Shown piece after piece: positions 26,109-32,351 of a DNA stretch of 64,000 nucleotides; position 1 is the first letter of the stretch; every line of letters starts with the position of its first letter. The position numbers were made by a program, and so were the translations under genes. The notes under the pieces were generated by a model. The model did not search any database. It was not told where the DNA came from and saw only the letters and a list, made by a program, of their open reading frames with translations. This stretch comes from Ferruginibacter sp. (GTDB taxonomy: Bacteria > Bacteroidota > Bacteroidia > Chitinophagales > Chitinophagaceae), in contig JACMKX010000172.1 in NCBI GenBank assembly GCA_014379905.1, positions 1 to 64,000 of the forward strand, read 5' to 3'.

Positions 26109-26605
26109 TAACAAGACCCAACAGGACCAAACCCCTCCTGATCATAATTATTGTTTTAATATTAGCCAATATTGGGGGGCTTTTCTTTTTCTTTAAGAAC
26201 AAAGCATATAAGACAGATGGCAAACCACCTGCTGACCGTAAAGAAGTAATGGCCAAATATTTGAAGGAAGAATTGAAATTCAATGATGCGCAAATGAAAA
26301 GCTTTGATAGTATTTCAGAAAAACACAAACTGGCTACCGAACCTTTATTTGAAGGATTGCGGGAGGAAAAAGAAAAAAGACTTCGTTTTTTAGCAGATAA
26401 TAAATTTTCCGACAGTTCACTGCTACAAGCTGTAAACCGTTCGGCCGAAAGGCAAAAAACGCTGGACCTCACCATGTTGAAACACATAAGGAATGTCAGG
26501 GCCCTCTGCAATGAAACACAGCAACAAAGTTTTGATACGGGCTTTTATAAAATGATGAAGCGAAACCGGCCCGATAAAAAATTAAACAAGGAGACCAATA
26601 AATAA
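26105..26605 (+). CDS. Membrane-anchored Spy/CpxP-like helical protein
   Basis: The 166-residue protein has one N-terminal membrane helix (KPLLIIIIVLILANIGGLFFFF, about residues 9-30). A periplasmic helical domain rich in Lys/Glu follows: EVMAKYLKEELKFNDAQMKSFDSISEKHKL and QAVNRSAERQKTLDLTMLKHIRNVRALC. This matches the Spy/CpxP-like periplasmic sensor or chaperone group, which often belongs to ECF systems of this phylum. It may sense envelope stress and modulate the sigma unit. The start overlaps the preceding gene, so translation is coupled. Confidence 0.7.
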   Translation: MITRPNRTKPLLIIIIVLILANIGGLFFFFKNKAYKTDGKPPADRKEVMAKYLKEELKFNDAQMKSFDSISEKHKLATEPLFEGLREEKEKRLRFLADNKFSDSSLLQAVNRSAERQKTLDLTMLKHIRNVRALCNETQQQSFDTGFYKMMKRNRPDKKLNKETNK

Positions 26606-26663
26606 TTATCTTCACTATCCATTTTAATAACAAGGAAATACCCTGGAATAACTATAACAACAA

Positions 26664-26739
26664 ATAAAAAATAACACATGAAATGAGTTAAACGAATTCC
26701 ATGTGACCATTAAAAACAGATAAAAAATAACACATGAAA
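26664..26739 (+). repeat. 20-bp direct repeat duplicating a translation start
   Basis: ATAAAAAATAACACATGAAA occurs exactly at 26664-26683 and 26720-26739, 56 bases apart. The second copy contains the start codon of the next gene (ATG at 26734). The first gives ATG-AAA-TGA, a two-codon frame. The duplicated leader might tune expression. Confidence 0.9.
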
Positions 26740-27126
26740 AAGCAAGTATTAGTTTTATTCGCAGCATTGTTCCTTGCATTAGGATCAGCGTTTGCACAAC
26801 AGGGCCAGCGCATGACTGTAGATGAGAAGGTATCGCTCGCTCTCGATAAAATTGAAGCAACGTTGAAGCCGTCTGAAGCTGTGCGCTCAGGTGCCAAAAC
26901 AGTATTGATTGAGTTTTACACCAACCAGCAAAAAGCTATGGAAGAACTGCGTGCTGCAGGTAATGTAGACAGGGAGAAAATGATGGAAATCCGTAAAAAT
27001 CTCAGCGCCGAAAGGGATGCGAAACTCAAAGCAATTTTCAGCGCAGAGCAAATGACCAAATGGACCAACGAAGTGGAACCAGCGCTTCGCCCGCAAAGGA
27101 AAGAAGGCGAGAAGGAGAAACAATAG
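26734..27126 (+). CDS. Exported Spy-like helical protein
   Basis: The 130-residue protein has a signal peptide ending AFAQ (about residue 21) and a helical mature part. MTVDEKVSLALDKIEATLKPSEAVRSGAKTVLIEFY is followed by MMEIRKNLSAERDAKLKAIFSAEQMTKWTNEVEP. The SAEQMTKW segment is typical of small Bacteroidota periplasmic proteins of the Spy/DUF4890 kind. It ends in a charged tail (RKEGEKEKQ). It is the last gene of the sigma-factor group, separated by 128 bases that contain the duplicated leader. A periplasmic chaperone-like role is plausible but unproven. Confidence 0.75.
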   Translation: MKKQVLVLFAALFLALGSAFAQQGQRMTVDEKVSLALDKIEATLKPSEAVRSGAKTVLIEFYTNQQKAMEELRAAGNVDREKMMEIRKNLSAERDAKLKAIFSAEQMTKWTNEVEPALRPQRKEGEKEKQ

Positions 27127-27173
27127 TTCACAGAAAATATTTTTGAAAGGGCCGCAGCTATTGCGGCTCTTTT

Positions 27174-27824
27174 TTATTGACTATCGACAAGTACTTTATC
27201 AATCCGTTCTTTCAAATCTTCATAACCCGTATAACCCCTTGCCACCATTACGAATTTCAATTCGCCTGTTTGAACAAAAACGCAGGGATAACCGGTAACC
27301 TGTAGTTGTTTCATTAAAGAAAATTCATAATAAGCCATTTCTTTATATTCTTCACCGGCGAGTTTTTCGTAAAATATTTCTGGTTGAATGCTGTATTTTT
27401 CCAGGAGGTGGCGGTAGGCTTCATCATCGGTAAGATCTCTTCCTTCATAATGCAGGGCATATTGGAGATCGGTTGCAAACTCCACAGCACGCCCGGGATA
27501 ATATTCTTTAAAGATACATAAAGCTATAGCGGGCTTTTCAGAATTGGGATACCAGTCACTGTCACCAGGGTTATTGATATGCCATAAATAATCGCTGCCG
27601 AACCTGATGCCGGTCAGGTCTTCCACATTATGGTATGCTTTGGAAATAAAGTTAGCGGTGGCACTGATGTGAGTTGGTTTTTCAGGCAATACCATGCCGC
27701 CGCTCAATACTTCCATATCCATCCTGTCTTTGTAGTGTCCGGCTATTTTTTTTATCACCGGGCTAAATCCATAACACCAGCCGCAGTAGGCATCATAACA
27801 ATAAAGCAATACGGGTTTATTCAT
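27174..27824 (-). CDS. DsbA-family thiol-disulfide oxidoreductase-like protein
   Basis: The 216-residue cytoplasmic protein starts VLLYCYDAYCGWCYGFSPVIKKI, where CGWC (residues 14-17) is the redox motif after the first thioredoxin strand. The cis-Pro loop is GYPCVFVQTGE near residue 180, and a helical insertion lies between. This fits the DsbA/FrnE-like group. There is no signal peptide, so it should act in the cytoplasm. It is convergent with the sigma operon and on the same strand as the DUF1579 gene upstream. Substrate unknown. Confidence 0.88.
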   Translation of the reverse strand: MNKPVLLYCYDAYCGWCYGFSPVIKKIAGHYKDRMDMEVLSGGMVLPEKPTHISATANFISKAYHNVEDLTGIRFGSDYLWHINNPGDSDWYPNSEKPAIALCIFKEYYPGRAVEFATDLQYALHYEGRDLTDDEAYRHLLEKYSIQPEIFYEKLAGEEYKEMAYYEFSLMKQLQVTGYPCVFVQTGELKFVMVARGYTGYEDLKERIDKVLVDSQ

Positions 27825-27844
27825 CCAACAAAGTTACTTAAATA

Positions 27845-27873
27845 AAAGCCCCGCTCTTTTGGAGCAGGGCTTT
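27845..27873 (-). terminator. Rho-independent terminator after the DUF1579 gene
   Basis: On the minus strand AAAGCCCTGCTC pairs with GAGCGGGGCTTT around a five-base loop (CAAAA), followed by TTTTATT. It lies 21 bases past the stop codon of the DUF1579 lipoprotein gene and before the DsbA-like gene, which therefore needs its own promoter. Confidence 0.8.
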
Positions 27874-27893
27874 GTCATTTATGAAATCAGTAA

Positions 27894-28559
27894 TTATTTG
27901 CGTGTTAATTTTATTTCCATCATTTTATATTCTTTTCCATCAGGACCCGGGCCATACATTTCAAAAACATGATTTTTTTCGTCAATTACTTTAAACACCT
28001 GTTTTACATCCATTTGCTTGTCTGTGCCGGAAGAGGGATCAATACATTTACCGGTTTGCGTCATTGACTTGGAAGCATCATCCCATTTCCCTTCTGTTGT
28101 CATTATCCCTGTTCCCACATTATCTATCCATGTGCTGATGAAAGTTTTTTTATTGTTGTCATAGGCCGTGGTGCTTAAACCTTCAAATGCCATACCCATC
28201 ATGTTGCCTGTATGGGTGCTAACCTGGTAGCGACCGCCCATGGTCATTTTATTAACAGCTTTTCCTTTGCTTATATCCGGAGGCGCGCCAGGAGCATGCC
28301 ACATGGTAATTTCGCCATCCCAGGTACCATCCCAGCTGGCCATCATTTTATGCATGTCTCCCGGGGTACTGTAGGCCATCCAGTTTTTCATCATGGTAGC
28401 AGAATCCAATGGAGGGGCAGGTGTTTCCGTAGATGTACTACCGGTAGTTGTTGTAGAACTGTCTGCTGAAGTTGGCGTGTCTTCCTTTTTGGTTTCATTG
28501 CTCGTACAACTAATGGCGGCAACCGAAATGAAACAGGCGGTGATAATAAAATGCTTCAT
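27894..28559 (-). CDS. DUF1579 family lipoprotein
   Basis: The 221-residue protein has a lipoprotein signal peptide with Cys at residue 18 (ITACFISVAAISCTSN). A Thr/Ser/Pro-rich linker of about 35 residues (TPTSADSSTTTTGSTSTETP) follows, then the DUF1579 domain: WDGTWDGEITMWHAPG, YQVSTHTGNMMGMAFEG, and FISTWIDNVGTGIM. DUF1579 proteins are beta-barrel-like, lipocalin-resembling folds of unknown ligand. It should be anchored to the outer or inner membrane facing the periplasm. No operon partner is evident. Confidence 0.88.
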   Translation of the reverse strand: MKHFIITACFISVAAISCTSNETKKEDTPTSADSSTTTTGSTSTETPAPPLDSATMMKNWMAYSTPGDMHKMMASWDGTWDGEITMWHAPGAPPDISKGKAVNKMTMGGRYQVSTHTGNMMGMAFEGLSTTAYDNNKKTFISTWIDNVGTGIMTTEGKWDDASKSMTQTGKCIDPSSGTDKQMDVKQVFKVIDEKNHVFEMYGPGPDGKEYKMMEIKLTRK

Positions 28560-28663
28560 ATTTATATGTTATTTTAGTCGCATAAGATATAACAATGATT
28601 TTTATTATGCAAGTTGAATTTTATGGAGTAGTGTACCAGTTCGAAATGAATATTACATATGGT

Positions 28664-28732
28664 TGTCAGGTTGAGCCTGTCGAAACCGGTATAAATCTTT
28701 TCAACTTCGCCTTCGACAAGCTCAGGCTGACA
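28664..28732. repeat. Interspersed palindrome (TGTCAGG...CTGACA)
   Basis: TGTCAGGTTGAGCCTGTCGAAA at 28664-28685 pairs imperfectly with TTCGACAAGCTCAGGCTGACA at 28712-28732 across 26 bases. Its sequence is a widespread intergenic palindrome in Bacteroidota (from memory). It lies between the DUF1579 gene start and the AsmA-like gene end. Confidence 0.8.
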
Positions 28733-28781
28733 TCTTTTCAAACTGAATCAGTACCATTTATGGAACGGTAATAATAATTTC

Positions 28782-31232
28782 CTAAGCGCCTGTTCTTTCT
28801 TTTTTCTGTTTCTGGAATTTTTTAAAGAGATCGAGAGAGAATTTAATATTGCCATCGCTACCCGGGCGGCCACGAAGAAATATGCTGCTGCCTATTTTTG
28901 CATCTACACCTATATTTTCAGGCTTATAATCTTCTTTGCGTTTTTTTAAGTTTTTTAAAGGTACCTGTATGCTGATATCTGTATTGCCTTTCATGCTGTA
29001 CATTCCTTCTACAAATAGACTCAATACACTGGATTGAATTTCCATGCGGTTAATAGTTATTTCCCTGTTCTTTACCTGCAATGTATTTTTTAATTCTGCA
29101 AATTGTATGTTGTCAAAATCTCTCTTTTTAAAAATATAGTCCTGGATTTTTTTAATAGGTTCAAAATTAGTAAGAGACCCATTCCGGAGCGAAAAGGCAA
29201 TATCGCTTGATATGGTTTCGGGCACAACTTTACCTGCATCGGTGATATGCATATTGCTTTTTAGTTTTGCAGTTAGTTTTCCATCTATGTTTTTAGCGGT
29301 GATGGCATCCTGCCCGAAATTGTCAAATGCATTCAACACAGATGAAACATCCACATTATTGAAATCAACATTTAATTCGGCGGCATTCGTATTTCCTTTT
29401 TGTTGCACCAGGCTACCATTCATTTGCATACTGCCCCCGGCATGATTCATGGACGCGTTGTTAAAAATATACCGGTCCTGAAGTAGGGTAATATCTGCCA
29501 GCAGGTTGCTGGCGCTGAATTTATTGTAATTAATATTGTTGGCCCGCAGGCTTACTTTTAAAACACTTTCTTCCAGCAGCTTGTCTATTTTACCTGCTAC
29601 GCCGGCAATGGTATTTTTGTTTTTTTTGTGAGCCGATGTTTTTGCCTGTTTTTGCTTTAATAAAAACAAGAATGAATTGAGGTTAAGAGCCGGCGTAAAA
29701 ATATTCCAGTCAATGATAGCCTGGTTGGGACTGGTGTTGATGAGGCTTAACAGTTGTTTTCCGGTTCCATTCATTTGTACCAATGTATTCAGCACATTGC
29801 ATTGAATATTTTCTACAAACAGATCCGATTGACGGAAACTCATTTTTCCTTTTACATTGCTCAGCAATACATTCCTGGGATTGTACATTATTTTTCCATC
29901 GTTCAATTGAATGTAACCGTTCAGCAGGGAATTGGTTTGGTCACTTCGTTGCATAGGTCCTTTGTATTGCAAAAAAATATCTGCTGAACCTGATTGAAGA
30001 TTGAGTGCATTGCTTTGAACGAGATCATTTAAAGCGGTTAAAGGAAAATTTGAATGAAGATCGGTGGTCAGTATAGGATCACTTAAATTTAATATTTCCA
30101 GCCTGGTCATTTTTACAGGAAGACCGTGCCATTTTGCTTCAAAATTATTGGCAATGATCCTGGAGTTGGAATCATTTCTTTCCAGCCCCTTAATTACTTC
30201 ATTGGTAAAAGAGCCCGTAAAACTGGCGGCTTCAAAATCGAGAAAAGGCGTAGCCATATGGGTGTTTTTTGTGGCCCAATGAATATCGAGCAAGGGCTCA
30301 CCACCTTTCAATGGCCCTATAATAACTGCCGATGCATCTAAAGGCTGGCTCAGTTGTACAATGCCCAGGGACTTGGCAATTTTTGGTGGCACGAAAGATC
30401 TTATTTTTTCATATTCAATATTTTTTGTGTGAAATCTTAACGAGAACTGTGGATTGTTGATTCCCAGGTCAAAATCTCCAGTGAGATTGAAAGGGCGGTT
30501 ATCAAGTTTTATATCAATGCTATCGAATAAAAGATGGTTGTCTTTTATTCTCAGTGTGAAATCTCCTTTGAAAGGAATATTTTTTAAATAGGGACCCTTG
30601 CGTACATTAAAACCTAATTGCCCGATCTTAATAGATGCAGAAGTTTTAAAAATAGTTTCATCGGCGCCTTCATCCAGGTCTAAGTCAAGGTCATTCACTT
30701 TAAAGTCGTGCAATTTTCTTCTTTTACGGTCATTGATAATGAGCCGTACATTTTTAAGTTTAATATTTTCAAACTGGTTCTCCTCATCAGAAGCCGCTTT
30801 AGGTTTCTTTTCAGATTTTATGAGAATATTTTTATTGCTGTAGCCGGTAGTGTCTGTAAATAAAATGATGGTAGCATCTTTTAAAGTGAGCCCGGTTAAA
30901 GCCTGCTTTTTCATGAGTAGATTATAGGCACTGACTCTTACATTAAGTTCCCCAGCTTTCAGCAAAGCCTGGCCATGTTGTTTGTACAATGAATCCGTAA
31001 TGAGTACATCTTTAAGTGCTATTCCAATTTTAGGAAAATGGGAAAAGAGACTAATGTCTACATCTTTGATAGAAAGGTCGCCGCTGATCTTCTTTTTAAG
31101 TTGTGCTACAATTTGGGCAGTTACCTTTTTTTTATTGGCGGAAACATATATTGCTGCGAAAATATACAGCAGCAAAAAAAGGCCAAGTAGGCCCGCTAAA
31201 ATTTTGGATGATATTTTGAGGAATTTTTTCAA
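28782..31232 (-). CDS. AsmA-like membrane-anchored protein
   Basis: The protein has one N-terminal membrane helix (ILAGLLGLFLLLYIFAAIYVS) and then a very long beta-rich periplasmic part: ISGDLSIKDVDISLFSHFPKIGIALKDVLI at the start, and the AsmA C-terminal-type segment NGSLTNFEPIKKIQDYIFKKRD, then RMEIQSSVLSLFVEGMYSMKGNTDISIQVPL. AsmA-like proteins bridge inner and outer membranes and help outer membrane lipid balance. I chose TTG at 31232 (LKKFLKISSKIL...), giving 816 residues. The frame can extend to TTG at 31280, but that part lies inside a REP palindrome. Function by analogy only. Confidence 0.83.
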   Translation of the reverse strand: MKKFLKISSKILAGLLGLFLLLYIFAAIYVSANKKKVTAQIVAQLKKKISGDLSIKDVDISLFSHFPKIGIALKDVLITDSLYKQHGQALLKAGELNVRVSAYNLLMKKQALTGLTLKDATIILFTDTTGYSNKNILIKSEKKPKAASDEENQFENIKLKNVRLIINDRKRRKLHDFKVNDLDLDLDEGADETIFKTSASIKIGQLGFNVRKGPYLKNIPFKGDFTLRIKDNHLLFDSIDIKLDNRPFNLTGDFDLGINNPQFSLRFHTKNIEYEKIRSFVPPKIAKSLGIVQLSQPLDASAVIIGPLKGGEPLLDIHWATKNTHMATPFLDFEAASFTGSFTNEVIKGLERNDSNSRIIANNFEAKWHGLPVKMTRLEILNLSDPILTTDLHSNFPLTALNDLVQSNALNLQSGSADIFLQYKGPMQRSDQTNSLLNGYIQLNDGKIMYNPRNVLLSNVKGKMSFRQSDLFVENIQCNVLNTLVQMNGTGKQLLSLINTSPNQAIIDWNIFTPALNLNSFLFLLKQKQAKTSAHKKNKNTIAGVAGKIDKLLEESVLKVSLRANNINYNKFSASNLLADITLLQDRYIFNNASMNHAGGSMQMNGSLVQQKGNTNAAELNVDFNNVDVSSVLNAFDNFGQDAITAKNIDGKLTAKLKSNMHITDAGKVVPETISSDIAFSLRNGSLTNFEPIKKIQDYIFKKRDFDNIQFAELKNTLQVKNREITINRMEIQSSVLSLFVEGMYSMKGNTDISIQVPLKNLKKRKEDYKPENIGVDAKIGSSIFLRGRPGSDGNIKFSLDLFKKFQKQKKERTGA

Positions 31233-31255
31233 GTTGCCGGTTTGATGGATTTCAG

Positions 31256-31299
31256 TTCTGCTGGGTGGGCCACCCCGCAAGGTGCCCCACCCAGCAGAA
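31256..31299. repeat. REP-like palindrome 1
   Basis: TTCTGCTGGGTGGGCCACC (31256-31274) pairs with GGTGCCCCACCCAGCAGAA (31281-31299) with one mismatch around loop CCGCAA. The GGGCCACC/GGTGCCCC core recurs in the three other palindromes around the RAYT gene. It lies just upstream of the AsmA-like gene. Confidence 0.85.
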
Positions 31300-31350
31300 T
31301 AGGTTGAGTAATTTACCTAAATTAATCAAAAGTCAATCCAAGAATGCGCC

Positions 31351-31416
31351 GGAAGCCGTGTACACCCTGAGTAGGTCACCCTCTTGCGGTGGCTCACTCA
31401 TAGTATACAAGCTTCC
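31351..31416. repeat. REP-like palindrome 2, at the 3' side of the RAYT gene
   Basis: Bases 31351-31380 pair with 31388-31416 as an imperfect stem of about 29 bp: GGAAGC at the outer ends, GAGTAGGTCACC and GGTGGCTCACTC near the loop CTCTTGC. It ends 8 bases before the RAYT stop codon and is inverted relative to palindrome 3. Confidence 0.8.
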
Positions 31417-31424
31417 AAAACGGG

Positions 31425-32105
31425 CTACTCCAATTTTGAGGAAGGCCAGCTATGTTGATAATAGTAACCTACCTGATCATTATGCTTTTGTTCGAATTTC
31501 TGCTTGCCACCAAAAAACTCAATTACAGCATCCGCAGATAAATATGAATTATCCAAATTCAAAATCTGCCCAAAAGAAGAATGTCTATATATTCTGTAAT
31601 CTTTTACCAACCCATGCTTTTGTGCATTAGCGTGCGTATAGATAATTGAGTGTTCCAGGTGATTATCATCAGTAATTTGTAATCTCTTAAAAGGCTTTTG
31701 AAAAAGACCGCCTTTACGTTGGTATTTATTGTTATAGTAATTGGCGTAAGAAACCAGGAAGCTGTTCATTTGGCGTTCTATCATTGCTCCGAATAAAAAC
31801 TCCACAGAAGGATTATTTAAGAAAGCATTGGTTGCCAAAGTCACCTTTTCCATCTTTTCTGTAGAAAAACTTTCAATGATCGCATCTGTAGTTTTTGTTT
31901 TTACAATATGATGGGAGTGATTAGATAGTAATGAGTAGGTCCAGGTTTCTATAAACGACCGTGTAAACTGAAAGAATCTGTTATTATAGATCCGGTAATC
32001 ATTTATTTCATTGAATAATAATATTCCATCAATGCTTTTACATACTATATGATAAAAGCAGTCAGGGAGAAAAGGTGCCTTTAATTGAGGAGGTGTGGGC
32101 ATCAT
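31425..32105 (-). CDS. REP-associated tyrosine transposase (RAYT, Y1/HUH family)
   Basis: The 226-residue protein opens FLPDCFYHIVCKSIDGILLF, as do Y1 transposases of the RAYT group. The HUH motif is His63-Ser-His65 (SNHSHHIVK), and the likely catalytic Tyr is Tyr156 in HSIIYTHANAQKHGLV. KGGLFQKPFKRL before it is also typical. Such enzymes nick single-stranded DNA at short palindromes (REPs) and are usually single-copy, with REPs scattered through the genome. Here it is tightly flanked by inverted REP-like palindromes (31351-31416 and 32117-32200), with two more nearby. The gene appears intact. Confidence in class is good; activity is untested. Confidence 0.88.
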   Translation of the reverse strand: MMPTPPQLKAPFLPDCFYHIVCKSIDGILLFNEINDYRIYNNRFFQFTRSFIETWTYSLLSNHSHHIVKTKTTDAIIESFSTEKMEKVTLATNAFLNNPSVEFLFGAMIERQMNSFLVSYANYYNNKYQRKGGLFQKPFKRLQITDDNHLEHSIIYTHANAQKHGLVKDYRIYRHSSFGQILNLDNSYLSADAVIEFFGGKQKFEQKHNDQVGYYYQHSWPSSKLE

Positions 32106-32116
32106 TAATTTTTTAT

Positions 32117-32200
32117 CGGAGAATTTTCCCTTTGGTCTTCTGAGTGAGCCACCGCAAGACGGTGACCCACTCAGAAGACCAAACGGAAAACGAGGAGAAA
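32117..32200. repeat. REP-like palindrome 3, at the 5' side of the RAYT gene
   Basis: The inner stem GGTCTTCTGAGTGAGCCACC (32135-32154) pairs with GGTGACCCACTCAGAAGACC (32161-32180) around GCAAGAC. Flanking TTTTCCCTTT and AAACGGAAAA extend it to about 35 bp with mismatches. It starts 12 bases upstream of the RAYT start codon and carries the same core as palindrome 2 in inverse orientation. Confidence 0.85.
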
Positions 32201-32299
32201 TCCCCCGGGTTCAAATTAATCACCCTTTTAGAACGAACCTGGTTAATTTCACCCAGCTTTCAGGAGATTTTTCCGGGGGAGCCGCCCCTCCATTCGGGG

Positions 32300-32342
32300 A
32301 GTTCTGGATGGGGCGTCGTCTTGCTGTGGCTCATCCAGAACT
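32300..32342. repeat. REP-like palindrome 4
   Basis: AGTTCTGGATG (32300-32310) pairs with CATCCAGAACT (32332-32342). The interior GGGGCGTCG, TCTTGCT, GTGGCT resembles a decayed core of palindromes 2 and 3. It ends 10 bases before the polA stop codon. Confidence 0.7.
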
Positions 32343-32351
32343 TTTCAAACA

